A DNA stretch of 64,000 bases, from NCBI GenBank assembly GCA_023406895.1, contig JAEXTV010000036.1, positions 36,712 to 100,711 of the forward strand. Direction: 5' to 3'. The translations under genes and the position numbers were made by a program. Position 1 is the stretch's first letter. Each line of letters starts with the position of its first letter. The notes beneath the pieces were generated by a model. It searched no databases. It worked only from the letters and a program-made list of their open reading frames with translations, and had not been told where the DNA came from. The DNA is from Bacillota bacterium (lineage in GTDB: Bacteria > Bacillota > Clostridia > Christensenellales > SZUA-584). Positions 50,869 to 59,358 of the stretch are shown here, one piece after another.

Positions 50869-52022
50869 AACAATTCACCATCGTACTGGACGGTATTGCG
50901 GACAGACCGCAAAGCACGCTGAACGGAAAAACGCCCATGGAGGCGGCAAATACACCGGGGCTTGACGCGCTTTTCACGCAGTCGAGGCCGGGAACGGTGC
51001 GCACCATCCCTGAGGGGCAGGAGGTTGGCAGCGCCGTCGCGAACATGAATCTGCTCGGGTATGATCCCGTGAAGTGCTATAAAGGCCGTGCCGTCATCGA
51101 GGCGGCGGGGGCAGGCCTGCCCGTGAAACAGGGCGCGCTGTATGTGCGCTGCAATTACGTGACGTTTGAAGGCGACGATTTTGAAAACAGCACCATGCAA
51201 AGCTACAGCGCACACGATATCGACACGCATTTGGCACAACCCCTTACCGAGCGGCTCAATAAAGAGGTGTTTCATGCGCCGTTTGAGCTGATCCATATGG
51301 ATACGTTTCGTAACGTCCTCGTGGTGGACGGCGCGGGAGAGCTTGCTCCTGTGCTCGATTTTATGCCCGCTCATGAGCTGATCGGCGGCAGAGTGGGGGA
51401 TTATATTAAAGGCAACCCCGAAATGCAGCCGTATTTTGATATGATGCGAAAAGCCTATGAAGTGCTCAAGACAGACAACACCACAAAGGCGAACGGCATC
51501 TGGTTCTGGGGCGCGTCTTACGCGCCCGCTTTTGAGGCACCGCCCTCGGGACGGCGGGTGGTGCTTGCCGAGACATCGCTGATGCGCGGCATCGCGGCAC
51601 TCTCGGGCACCGACTGTGTCACGACGCCGGAAGAAAACGGCTTTGAGGCCTTTTTAAAGGACAAAACACAAAATGCGCTCAAAGCGCTGGACGCGTATGA
51701 TTACGCGTATATTCACATACAAAAGCTCGACGATCTCTCCCACGAGTTGCAGCCGTTGGAAAAGATGCGCGCGATTGAGATGATCGACACGCATTTCATC
51801 CGCCCGTTTTTTGCGCAGGTGAAGGAGCCGTACAGTGCCTTTGTCGTTTCGGATCATTATACGTTTTCAGACAGCGGCGGGCATGGCGGTGACTCCGCGC
51901 CGTTCATGCTGCTGGGGCATGGCGCAGGAAACGTTCAGGGGCGTTTCACAGAACAGGTTTGCCGAGACGCGGGTTTTCGCATCACGGCACCCGAGCTCGT
52001 TGCTTTGCAGCGTGAGGAGTAA
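50865..52022 (+). CDS. apgM: Cofactor-independent phosphoglycerate mutase, ApgM type
   Basis: A 385-residue alkaline-phosphatase-superfamily enzyme that interconverts 3- and 2-phosphoglycerate. IVLDGIADRPQSTLNGKTPM, EAANTPGLDALFTQSRPG and VPEG-like TIPEGQEVGSAVANMNLLGY at the N-terminus, and SDHYTFSDSGGHGGDSAPFM near the C-terminus, are typical. The Ser usually taken as nucleophile is kept in GSAVAN, but the Asp that commonly follows is Ala. It is coupled by overlap to the DUF362 gene and six bases from the alcohol dehydrogenase gene. Confidence 0.85.
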   Translation: MKQFTIVLDGIADRPQSTLNGKTPMEAANTPGLDALFTQSRPGTVRTIPEGQEVGSAVANMNLLGYDPVKCYKGRAVIEAAGAGLPVKQGALYVRCNYVTFEGDDFENSTMQSYSAHDIDTHLAQPLTERLNKEVFHAPFELIHMDTFRNVLVVDGAGELAPVLDFMPAHELIGGRVGDYIKGNPEMQPYFDMMRKAYEVLKTDNTTKANGIWFWGASYAPAFEAPPSGRRVVLAETSLMRGIAALSGTDCVTTPEENGFEAFLKDKTQNALKALDAYDYAYIHIQKLDDLSHELQPLEKMRAIEMIDTHFIRPFFAQVKEPYSAFVVSDHYTFSDSGGHGGDSAPFMLLGHGAGNVQGRFTEQVCRDAGFRITAPELVALQREE

Positions 52023-52028
52023 AAGACA

Positions 52029-53186
52029 GTGACAGGATTTGAATTTTATACAGCGCCGCGCATTGTATTCGGAAGCGGTGCCGTAAAAAAGCTGCCGCAG
52101 ATCTGCGCGGCATATGGAAAGGACTATCTGATTGTGACGGGCGGCAGCTCGCTCAAACGCTCGGGGGCGCTCAGCGCGCTGCTTGCGGGCATGAAAAGAG
52201 AAGGGCTTACCTGCACGGTTTACGACGTCGTGACGGGAGAGCCGACGCCCGAGACGGTGGATGAGGCTGCGAGGCTTGGCATGGCGCAAAACGCAGACGC
52301 GGTGCTCGGCATCGGCGGCGGCAGCGCGATGGATACAGCCAAGGCGGCCGCGGGCGTGATACCAAGTAGCGGCAGTGTGCGGCGGTTTCTCGAAGGCGTG
52401 GGCGACGGCGCGAAAATGACGGCCGATCCGCTTCCTTTCATCGCCGTGCCGACCACGGCGGGCACCGGCACAGAGGTCACGAAAAACGCCGTGGTGATGT
52501 CGGTCAAAGACAAGTTCAAGGTGAGCATGCGCGACGAACGGCTGCTCGCGCGCGTCGCGCTTGTGGACCCGGAAATGACGATTGATGTACCGCCCCACGT
52601 GACGGCGGCGTCCGGCATGGATGCCATCTGCCAACTCATTGAAAGCTTCACCACGCGCAGCGCAAACGATTTTTGTGACGCGATGGCGCTGTATCATGTA
52701 CCGCGCGCGATGAAGGCACTGCGGCGCGCCTATGCAGACGGAAACGATTTGGCGGCGCGCGAAACGATGTCTCTCGCGTCACTGGTCAGTGGGATGTGTT
52801 TGGCCAATTCGGGGCTCGGCGCTGCGCACGGTATCGGCGCGGGGCTCGGGGCCGTGCTCGGTGTGACGCATGGCGTGGCATGCGGCATGCTGCTGCCGCA
52901 TGTGATCCGATACAACCTCGCCCATGGCGTCACAAAATACGCGGCGCTGGCGCCCGCGGTAAGCGGCACGCATTTTGACAACGAAGCGGATGCGGCGCTG
53001 GCCGTCGCGGACGCGGTGGCAACGCTGTGCGCCGATGTGGGCCTGCCCGCACGCTTAAGCGAGCTCGGCGTGACGGAGGAGAACACGGATGAACTGGCTG
53101 TCGCTTCAATGGGGTCGTCCATGAGCAAAAACCCCGTTGCCATCCCAAAAGATCAGTGTGTGCAATTCATACGTTCACTCATATAG
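52029..53186 (+). CDS. Iron-containing alcohol dehydrogenase
   Basis: NAD(P)-dependent dehydrogenase of group III (385 residues). FYTAPRIVFGSGAVKKLPQI at the start, the nucleotide-binding DAVLGIGGGSAMDTAKAAA, PTTAGTGTEVT and the iron-ligand region AAHGIGAGLGAVLGVTHGVA / MLLPHVI are clear. Start is a GTG with GAGGAG upstream. It probably reduces an aldehyde to regenerate NAD+ in fermentation; the exact substrate cannot be read. It closes the DUF362-apgM-ADH set. Confidence 0.9.
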   Translation: MTGFEFYTAPRIVFGSGAVKKLPQICAAYGKDYLIVTGGSSLKRSGALSALLAGMKREGLTCTVYDVVTGEPTPETVDEAARLGMAQNADAVLGIGGGSAMDTAKAAAGVIPSSGSVRRFLEGVGDGAKMTADPLPFIAVPTTAGTGTEVTKNAVVMSVKDKFKVSMRDERLLARVALVDPEMTIDVPPHVTAASGMDAICQLIESFTTRSANDFCDAMALYHVPRAMKALRRAYADGNDLAARETMSLASLVSGMCLANSGLGAAHGIGAGLGAVLGVTHGVACGMLLPHVIRYNLAHGVTKYAALAPAVSGTHFDNEADAALAVADAVATLCADVGLPARLSELGVTEENTDELAVASMGSSMSKNPVAIPKDQCVQFIRSLI

Positions 53187-53214
53187 GCATAAGCATACCT
53201 TGAGGTGATAATTT

Positions 53215-53703
53215 GTGGAGATGTTGACGGTGCACACCCTGGGACCTGCGGAGAGCATCGAAATGCTGAGTGCGCGGTATCGGGTGCCTGTCTGTATGAT
53301 CATGCGGGCGAACGGCATCAAAACCGAAAGGGATTTCGAGCGAAACCGCCGTATACAGATTCCCCGGCAATGCTACTGCAACCGGTGTGAGGACAGAGAC
53401 AGCATCGCGTGCAAATCATATACCGTTGTGCCCGGCGACACGCTGTTCGGCATTGCCCGACGACACGGTGTCACCATGAGCATGCTCATGAGAACAAACG
53501 GCCTGAAAAGCCCCGACAGCCTGCACGAAGGAGACCGGATCGATATTCCGCTCGTTACAGGTGTCATTTATTCGGTGAGGGAAGGCGAAACGCTGGAGGA
53601 CATCGCTTTCAGCCGCGGCATATCAGCCACACGCATTCGCGAGATCAACGGGCTGACGCCCGATGAACCGGTGTTTGCCGGGATGCAGCTTGTGCTTGAT
53701 TAA
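53215..53703 (+). CDS. Protein with three LysM domains
   Basis: 162 residues without signal peptide. Three LysM modules are visible: VHTLGPAESIEMLSARYRVP, YTVVPGDTLFGIARRHGVTM and YSVREGETLEDIAFSRGISA, each ending near IPR, IPL or LVLD. A Cys-rich joint (CYCNRCEDRDSIAC) lies between the first two. Without an export signal, peptidoglycan binding in the cortex or coat of a spore (as for SafA-like proteins) is plausible. GTG start at 53215 with GAGGTG nine bases upstream; ATG 53221 is an alternative. Confidence 0.8.
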   Translation: MEMLTVHTLGPAESIEMLSARYRVPVCMIMRANGIKTERDFERNRRIQIPRQCYCNRCEDRDSIACKSYTVVPGDTLFGIARRHGVTMSMLMRTNGLKSPDSLHEGDRIDIPLVTGVIYSVREGETLEDIAFSRGISATRIREINGLTPDEPVFAGMQLVLD

Positions 53704-53770
53704 ACGCAAGGAATGCGGGTATCTATCAATTGTGCCTGGTGTATGGTAAAATACTCTGGCGGAGGAAGAT

Positions 53771-54391
53771 ATGGATAGTCAGTTGATTTCAATCATCGTG
53801 CTCATTGTGGATCTGGCGCTTGGTGTCCTGTTTTGCTTTTTCGGCAACCGGTGGCTCAAAGTGATTTTGGCCATATACGGCTTTGCGGCAGGGTTTCTGC
53901 TCGCGAACACGCTGCTTCCCATGTTCACGTCGTTTGGCGATACGGCGCTGCTGCTGGCGAGCCTCGCCGCAGGCGTTGTCGGCGCGCTGCTCTTTGTCTT
54001 TTTAATTTATCTGGGCGTTTTCTGCATTGGCTTCGGCGGCGGTCTGCTGCTCTGCTTATTGTTCGTGGAAGTATTAAAGCTCAACATATTGAGCTGGTTC
54101 GTGTATATTCCGGCGCTGATTCTTTGCTGCCTGCTCGGCGCGCTGACGCTGAATCACCGACGGCTGTTTATCGCGATATTTACATCATTCATCGGCGCGT
54201 CGGCGCTTGCACAGTTTGCCGACCAGATTATCGGCGGCATCCGCGCGCAGGCACTCGTTCTGTACGACCCGCAGGCGACATACAGTGCCTATTCTTCAAC
54301 GGTGTATCTCGTGGCGCTGGGTGTGCTTTTTACCGCCGGCCTCATTGTGCAGTTGTCCGGCAACAATGCGAACGGGGGAAGAAGGAGATGA
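53771..54391 (+). CDS. Polytopic membrane protein, DUF4203-like
   Basis: 206 residues with seven hydrophobic segments (for example IIVLIVDLALGVLFCFFG, VVGALLFVFLIYLGVFCIGF, FVYIPALILCCLLGALTL). The overall layout, with Gly-rich helices, fits the TM198/DUF4203 type. GGAGGAAG precedes the ATG. The stop overlaps the start of the next membrane protein gene by four bases. Function unknown. Confidence 0.68.
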   Translation: MDSQLISIIVLIVDLALGVLFCFFGNRWLKVILAIYGFAAGFLLANTLLPMFTSFGDTALLLASLAAGVVGALLFVFLIYLGVFCIGFGGGLLLCLLFVEVLKLNILSWFVYIPALILCCLLGALTLNHRRLFIAIFTSFIGASALAQFADQIIGGIRAQALVLYDPQATYSAYSSTVYLVALGVLFTAGLIVQLSGNNANGGRRR

Positions 54392-55077
54392 ATCTGTCTG
54401 CTGTGATATTGATCTTCGGCTGCGCTTTAGTGGTTCTCGGGCTGCTTCATGCGTTCTTTGGGTACAAGCTCGCGCGGTTTTTGCTGCCAATCAGCGGCAT
54501 GGTGATGACCGAAGGGCTGCTCTATCTTCTGGTATACGATCATTTAATGCTGGACAGTGTGAGCACCTGGCTTTTTTTCGCGGGCAGCAGCATCGCGGTT
54601 TATCTGATACTGTTTTTCTTTAAGCGTGTGGCGGGCTTTTTCACAGGGCTTGCGGCGGGCGGCATGGTCTCGCTGCTGGTTGTTTATGTGCTGGGGCTGC
54701 AGTCGATGCCGCTCATCTATCCGGTTTGCCTGACCGTCAGCGTGATGACGGGGCTGTTCACGCTTGTGTATGATCGCAATATGGTGGTGATATCTACAGC
54801 CATCGCGGGCGCGTGCGGCGCGGCCTTTTGCGGATTGTTTCTTTTCATCCACGGTGTCGACCCCGCGGGGCTTGTGATTTATAATAACGTGCTTGTGCCG
54901 CTTGAGGTATTCTTAAAATGCAACGCCTATTTGATCGGCGGTGTGGTGCTGGTGCTTGCGGCGTTGGGGATGAGCGCGCAGTTTTTCTGGACGGCGGGCA
55001 GCCAGGTGCTGTCAACGAGCCCGTCGGCGAGAAAACAGCGGTCAGCAAAACGCAACGAGTTTGCCGACAGCATTTAA
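54388..55077 (+). CDS. Polytopic membrane protein, paired with the preceding gene
   Basis: 229 residues from ATG 54388 with GAAGGAG directly upstream. Six to seven TM helices (AVILIFGCALVVLGLLHAF, LVVYVLGLQSM, AYLIGGVVLVLAALGMSAQF) and a basic, Ser-rich C-terminal tail. The first helix and following loop resemble the preceding protein, so the two may be distant duplicates forming one complex. Function unknown. Confidence 0.68.
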   Translation: MNLSAVILIFGCALVVLGLLHAFFGYKLARFLLPISGMVMTEGLLYLLVYDHLMLDSVSTWLFFAGSSIAVYLILFFFKRVAGFFTGLAAGGMVSLLVVYVLGLQSMPLIYPVCLTVSVMTGLFTLVYDRNMVVISTAIAGACGAAFCGLFLFIHGVDPAGLVIYNNVLVPLEVFLKCNAYLIGGVVLVLAALGMSAQFFWTAGSQVLSTSPSARKQRSAKRNEFADSI

Positions 55078-55088
55078 TTCTGAAATGC

Positions 55089-55115
55089 AAAGCGCATCGG
55101 TACGGTGCGCTTTTT
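55089..55115 (+). terminator. Terminator after the membrane protein pair
   Basis: AAAGCGCA and TGCGCTTT form an 8-bp perfect stem followed by T's. Confidence 0.85.
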
Positions 55116-55309
55116 GAGTTTGTAAATCTCTTGTGATGTCTCTTTGACGACGCCTTTGTTCGGGTGGGTTTACCGGTCGCTCACTCCGGCACTGCAGGCC
55201 ACCTCCCGGGCCATCGGGTCAGATTAGATTATCTGACAATACGGCGGGGGGGGACTGGATGGTTTTCACGATTTGCCGTCAGACTGAAAGCGCGATCAAT
55301 GAAAGGCTT

Positions 55310-55852
55310 TTAATCTGCACATTTGTTTTTGGCGTATAAATAATTGTACAGCCCTAAGTGACGCAATTCATCGGTGATGATTTCGGTAAGCATGTTGATA
55401 TGCCGCCGTTTCATCATCGCAAAAAGGATTCTGCGGTATTTGGTCACGGCGTTTTGTTCCCCCATCAGCGCCTTGCGAAGCCCAGCACAATATGTCGCCG
55501 GTTTTCTGAACTCGGACAGAGCCGGAGGCGGCAAGGTTTTCCCCGTCAGCTCGTTGTAGATTCTTCTGAACATATCAAAGTGATTGATTTCATTATCCCT
55601 GATGCCCGTAATCACTTTCTTGTCTTCGCTGTCGGGAGCTTCCGAAATCAAAAAATCATAGAACGCTCTGTCCTCAGATTCGCCGAGAACGGCCTGTTCT
55701 ATGAGTTTGAGCGCCTCGGGTAGCGCTGAACGGGGATCATAAGGGTCGCTCGGATCCATATCCGTTCTTCCGGCAACCATAGCCATGTGCGGATAGCCGT
55801 AAGGCATTGTGTATATAAAATCGGGTATTTCATAGGAGTCTATATATCTCAT
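55310..55852 (-). CDS. Ferritin-like (rubrerythrin-related) protein
   Basis: 180 residues from ATG 55852 (AAGGTG upstream). Two ferritin-like helix pairs are visible, with metal-ligand Glu and ExxH patterns: EQAVLGESEDRAFYDFLIS, RDNEINHFDMFRRI, MGEQNAVTKYRRIL and EIITDELRHLGLYNYLYA. This is a four-helix diiron type, related to rubrerythrin but without a rubredoxin domain; some relatives are spore-associated. It is divergent from the isc operon, so a role in iron or oxidative stress is plausible. Confidence 0.8.
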   Translation of the reverse strand: MRYIDSYEIPDFIYTMPYGYPHMAMVAGRTDMDPSDPYDPRSALPEALKLIEQAVLGESEDRAFYDFLISEAPDSEDKKVITGIRDNEINHFDMFRRIYNELTGKTLPPPALSEFRKPATYCAGLRKALMGEQNAVTKYRRILFAMMKRRHINMLTEIITDELRHLGLYNYLYAKNKCAD

Positions 55853-55978
55853 TTTTTCACCTTCTTTATTATCATATATATTAACGTATGCGTGAACTGC
55901 CCGATATTGTTCATAATGCGCGATTGAATATGACGGCGCATAATAAAAACGAAACGGTAGAAAGACTATAAATTGATA

Positions 55979-56032
55979 TTGACAAGCGGATGCCTTTGTC
56001 ATATCATAAATCCGACCAAAAAACTCGGATTT
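55979..56032 (+). promoter_or_regulatory. Promoter and IscR-type operator of the isc operon
   Basis: TTGACA (55979-55984), 17-base spacer, TATCAT (56002-56007). Starting one base later, AAATCCGA (56008-56015) and TCGGATTT (56025-56032) form a perfect inverted repeat with a 9-base spacer, overlapping the start of transcription. The position fits autorepression by IscR. Confidence 0.75.
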
Positions 56033-56045
56033 TGGAGGCGACGCG

Positions 56046-56495
56046 TTGATCATATCGACAAGAGGCCGGTACGGCTTGCGCGCGATGTTCGAGCTGGCCA
56101 AGACGTGGGAACACGGGCGTATCAGTATCCGCCAGATTGCAGCGCAGCAGGAACTCAGCGAGCCGTATCTTGAACAGATTTTTCCGCTGCTGAAAAGCGC
56201 GGGGCTGGTGACCAGCACGCGCGGCGCGGGCGGCGGCTATCGGCTTGCCAAAGAGCCCAAGGCCATTTCTGTGGGCAGTGTACTCACTGCGCTTGAGGGC
56301 GCGCTGGCCCCGGCAGACTGTGTGTGCGGCGATGCCGACTGCGAGAACGCGCGCCAATGCACGGCGCACGCCATCTGGCAGCGCATTTACGACGGCATCA
56401 GTGCCGTGGTGGAGGGCATTTCGCTGCAGGACATGCTCGACGATGACAAAAGGCTGGCGGGTGAAAACCCGGGGCCGCGAAATATAAGGTGCTAA
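56046..56495 (+). CDS. iscR: Rrf2-family regulator, IscR type
   Basis: 149 residues; TTG start eight bases after GGAGG. The N-terminal winged helix has the Rrf2 pattern STRGRYGLRAMFELA and LLKSAGLVTSTRGAGGGYRL. The cluster-binding cysteines are Cys92 (with Cys94), Cys99 and Cys105 with His108, close to the spacing of E. coli IscR. It should sense [2Fe-2S] status and control iscS-iscU behind it. A palindrome at the transcription start is the likely operator. It is followed after two bases by iscS. Confidence 0.9.
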   Translation: MIISTRGRYGLRAMFELAKTWEHGRISIRQIAAQQELSEPYLEQIFPLLKSAGLVTSTRGAGGGYRLAKEPKAISVGSVLTALEGALAPADCVCGDADCENARQCTAHAIWQRIYDGISAVVEGISLQDMLDDDKRLAGENPGPRNIRC

Positions 56496-56497
56496 AA

Positions 56498-57670
56498 ATG
56501 GGAATTTATCTGGATCATGCCGCAACCACCTACACGGACAAACGCGTATTGGACGAAATGCGGCCGTATTTTGAAAAGGTGTATGGCAATGCGTCGAGCC
56601 AGCACAGCTATGGGCGTGAGGCGCAAAAAGCCATCATGAAGGCGCGGCAGCAAACCGCTGCGCTTATCGGCTGCCTGACGGAGGAAATTTATTTCACGTC
56701 GGGCGGCACAGAGAGCGACAACTGGGCTCTCAAAGGAATTGCAGAAATCGCGGGCAAAGGGCACATCATCACCACGTCGGTGGAGCATCACGCGGTGCTC
56801 GATACCTGTGATTATTTAAAATCGCGCGGCTTTGATGTCACGAATCTGCCGGTGGATTCGATGGGACGCGTCAGCCCGGAAGCGGTGGAACAGGCGATAC
56901 GCCCGGACACCATATTGATCAGTGTGATGTTCGCGAACAATGAAACGGGCGTCATCATGCCGATAGCCGAAATCGGAAATATTGCGCGCCGGCATGACAT
57001 ATTGTTTCATACGGACGCGGTACAGGCTGTCGGGCATGTGCCAATTGATGTGAAAGCGATGGATATCGATATGCTGTCCTTAAGCGCGCACAAGTTTTAC
57101 GGCCCAAAAGGTGTGGGCGCGCTGTATATCCGTCAGGGCGTGACGATCGGGCGCTTCATGCACGGAGGCGCGCATGAAAAAGGTTTGCGCGCAAGCACCT
57201 ATAACACGCCGGGCATTGTGGGTCTCGGCGCTGCGGCGCAGCTCGCGGCAGATACGATGGAACAGAATATCCGCCATGAACGCATGCTTTCAGGCCGCTT
57301 GGCCGAGGAACTGACGAAACTTCCCGGGACATATTTAAATGGCGGCGGAGCCGAACGGCTGCCGGGCCATCTGAATGTGACTTTCGGCGGCATCGAAGCC
57401 GAAGCGTTGATGACGTATCTTGATCTTGAGGATATCGCGGTGTCCACCGGCTCGGCGTGTTCATCGGGTTCCTTTAAGCCGTCGTACGTGCTGCGCGCGA
57501 TGGGGCTGTCGATCGAAGATGCGCGGGGGTCGCTGCGCATGAGCATCGGACGGGACAACAACTTAGAGCAGATCGATACGGTTATCAAAACGGCTGCGGC
57601 CGCGGTGGAAAGGCTGCAGAAGCTGTCACCGCTGTTCGCTCAGCGTCAGGGAGGGAAAACACATGTATAA
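56498..57670 (+). CDS. iscS: Cysteine desulfurase
   Basis: PLP enzyme that takes sulfur from cysteine for iron-sulfur cluster assembly. IYLDHAATTYTDKRVLDEM at the start, SGGTESDNWAL, the PLP-binding Lys199 in LSAHKFYGPKG and the catalytic Cys321 in STGSACSSGS are intact. 390 residues. ATG 56498 follows AAGGTG; the upstream in-frame GTG lies within that site. It overlaps iscU by eight bases. The organisation iscR-iscS-iscU without iscA/hsc genes is usual for clostridia. Confidence 0.94.
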   Translation: MGIYLDHAATTYTDKRVLDEMRPYFEKVYGNASSQHSYGREAQKAIMKARQQTAALIGCLTEEIYFTSGGTESDNWALKGIAEIAGKGHIITTSVEHHAVLDTCDYLKSRGFDVTNLPVDSMGRVSPEAVEQAIRPDTILISVMFANNETGVIMPIAEIGNIARRHDILFHTDAVQAVGHVPIDVKAMDIDMLSLSAHKFYGPKGVGALYIRQGVTIGRFMHGGAHEKGLRASTYNTPGIVGLGAAAQLAADTMEQNIRHERMLSGRLAEELTKLPGTYLNGGGAERLPGHLNVTFGGIEAEALMTYLDLEDIAVSTGSACSSGSFKPSYVLRAMGLSIEDARGSLRMSIGRDNNLEQIDTVIKTAAAAVERLQKLSPLFAQRQGGKTHV

Positions 57671-58034
57671 TGAAAAGGTTCTCGAGCATTTTAAAGACCC
57701 GCACAACGTGGGAGAGATGGATAATCCGGACGGTTACGCCGAGGTGGGCAGCAGCGAGTGCGGCGACACCATGGCGATGTATCTTCGGGTAAAGGATGGA
57801 CGCATCGCGGACATCAAATACAAAACATATGGATGCTGTGCCGCCATCGCATCGTCGAGCATTGCGACCGATATGGTGAAGGGAAAAACGATCGATGAGG
57901 CGCAGGCTCTCTCCAAAGCGGATATTGTGGCGGAGCTCGGAGGGCTGCCCGATAAAAAAATTCACTGCTCTTTGATGGTGGAAGACGCGATCAAAGCAGC
58001 GATTGCCGATTACAAATCAAAATCTGGGATTTAA
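57663..58034 (+). CDS. iscU: Iron-sulfur cluster scaffold protein, IscU/NifU N-terminal type
   Basis: 123-residue scaffold on which IscS builds [2Fe-2S] clusters. The three ligand cysteines are Cys33 (in ECGDTM, with Asp35), Cys58/59 (YGCCAAIA) and Cys102 (KIHCSLM). YNEKVLEHFKDPHNVGEMDN is the standard start. Overlaps the end of iscS, so translation is coupled. Confidence 0.94.
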   Translation: MYNEKVLEHFKDPHNVGEMDNPDGYAEVGSSECGDTMAMYLRVKDGRIADIKYKTYGCCAAIASSSIATDMVKGKTIDEAQALSKADIVAELGGLPDKKIHCSLMVEDAIKAAIADYKSKSGI

Positions 58035-58114
58035 TAGAATAAAAATGGCTTAAATATCTTTGGCACTTCTTGAGCAAAATACATGTAGCGAAAAGCTTGA
58101 AAGGAGTGTGACAG

Positions 58115-58279
58115 ATGAGAGTCAACGTGCTGATGGGAATAATTGTCGGCGGCGCGATCGGAGCGGCTGCCACGATGGTTGCGATGCCGTATATCCAGCC
58201 TCAAATGAGGCGGTGGGTTCGGACGGGGCGCAGAGCGATAAACAGCCATATGGATAAGATGACGGAACCGGGCAGCTGA
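58115..58279 (+). CDS. 54-residue small membrane-associated protein
   Basis: ATG with AAAGGAG eight bases upstream, stop TGA, and a hairpin 41 bases after it. The sequence starts MRVNVLMGIIVGGAIGAAAT (one Gly/Ala-rich TM helix) and continues MVAMPYIQPQMRRWVRTGRR, ending in a charged tail. The TM with small residues followed by a basic amphipathic tail resembles YtxH-like small proteins. Probably a real short gene of unknown role. Confidence 0.65.
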   Translation: MRVNVLMGIIVGGAIGAAATMVAMPYIQPQMRRWVRTGRRAINSHMDKMTEPGS

Positions 58280-58320
58280 AGAACCGATGCAAACGTCCGG
58301 AACCAAACACACAAGATTTC

Positions 58321-58344
58321 AAAGCCGGCCATTATGCCGGCTTT
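58321..58344 (+). terminator. Terminator after the 54-residue gene
   Basis: AAAGCCGGC and GCCGGCTTT form a 9-bp perfect stem with a 6-base loop; the T-run is short. Confidence 0.75.
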
Positions 58345-58447
58345 GTGATATGCGGCAAGAAGAAGCGCCCAAACAACGCAAAACATTACGAATATATGAT
58401 GCATCTATGACAAATCTTAAAGTTTACCAAATGTTTGCGTTATGCGT

Positions 58448-58476
58448 TTGAAAAGCGCCCATATATGGTATATAAT
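58448..58476 (+). promoter_or_regulatory. Sigma-A-type promoter of ireB
   Basis: TTGAAA (58448-58453), 17-base spacer, TATAAT (58471-58476). Confidence 0.75.
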
Positions 58477-58502
58477 AAGCAAAAGCAAGGAGGGTGCAAA
58501 CC

Positions 58503-58781
58503 GTGTCCAGATTCGACGAGACCATGAAATTTTCTCTATCCAAAGAGCTTGACAATCCGCAAAGAGAAGTGATCTGGCTAGTTTGTGATGCTCTCAAAGA
58601 CAAAGGGTATGATCCGGTCAACCAGTTCGTGGGGTACATCATTTCGGGAGATCCCACGTACATCACGAGCTACAAAAATGCACGTTCTCTGATTAAAAGG
58701 GTTGAGAGGGACGAGCTGCTTGAGGAATTTGTCAAGGTGTATATTGAAAATATGCAAAAGGCCGATCAACCGGAGGAGTAA
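58503..58781 (+). CDS. ireB: IreB-family protein (UPF0297)
   Basis: 92 residues: SRFDETMKFSLSKELDNPQR, VCDALKDKGYDPVNQFVGYI, SGDPTYITSYKNARSLI. This is the conserved UPF0297/IreB family; in Enterococcus IreB is phosphorylated by the kinase IreK and modulates cephalosporin resistance. GTG start at 58503, with AAGGAGG nine bases upstream; the in-frame GTG at 58494 is inside that site. Genomic neighbours yqgF and DUF1292 are the usual ones, although alaS, often upstream, is not here. Confidence 0.92.
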   Translation: MSRFDETMKFSLSKELDNPQREVIWLVCDALKDKGYDPVNQFVGYIISGDPTYITSYKNARSLIKRVERDELLEEFVKVYIENMQKADQPEE

Positions 58782-58862
58782 AGCTTTCGTTGGCAATATA
58801 AGATTCGATAAGGGCTTAAGCTCGCCTTGAGTTTGGCCTTTTTTAATAACAAAGGGGTGCGA

Positions 58863-59273
58863 ATGAAGAAAGTTTTGGGGCTCGACATCGGTGAAAAGCG
58901 TATCGGCATTGCTGTGTCCGACGCGTTTGGATGGACAGCGCAGGGCGTGGAGACATACATGCGGAAAGGCGAAGGCGACGCGGCTTACATCGCGGCCAAA
59001 GCCAAAAGCCTCGGGGCCGCGTTGATCGTGGCGGGGCTGCCGCTTAACATGAACGGCAGTGAAGGACCGGCGGCTCAGAACGTCAGAGCGTTTATGGCCG
59101 AGGTGGAAGCGCTCGGTTTTGACATCGTGTTTCAGGATGAACGGCTCACAACGGTGAGCGCCGAGCGGACGCTCATTGAGGCGGATGTATCCCGCAAAAA
59201 GCGTCGCGAGGTTGTCGATAAATTAGCGGCTGTGTATATTTTGGGAGCTTATCTTGACACGCACAAAGCGTAA
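58863..59273 (+). CDS. yqgF: Holliday junction resolvase-like nuclease YqgF/RuvX
   Basis: 136 residues of the RNase H-like YqgF family. VLGLDIGEKRIGIAVSD at the start, LIVAGLPLNMNGSEGPAAQN and FQDERLTTVSAERTLIEADV are diagnostic, with acidic residues Asp8, Glu in DERLT and the late Asp before KLAA. Family members process 16S rRNA ends or resolve junctions. ATG 58863 has AAAGGGG upstream. Confidence 0.93.
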   Translation: MKKVLGLDIGEKRIGIAVSDAFGWTAQGVETYMRKGEGDAAYIAAKAKSLGAALIVAGLPLNMNGSEGPAAQNVRAFMAEVEALGFDIVFQDERLTTVSAERTLIEADVSRKKRREVVDKLAAVYILGAYLDTHKA

Positions 59274-59358
59274 TGCCATACTTGGTCTGCCGCGCGTATA
59301 AAAAGATATGGGCGGTTAATCATAATAAAGAATGCCGTTTTCGGCAAAGGAGACAAAC

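Noticed and set aside
55853..56218. Upstream extension of the ferritin-like gene to 56218
   Set aside because: It would run antisense through the isc promoter and iscR, while a good ribosome binding site is at the 55852 start.
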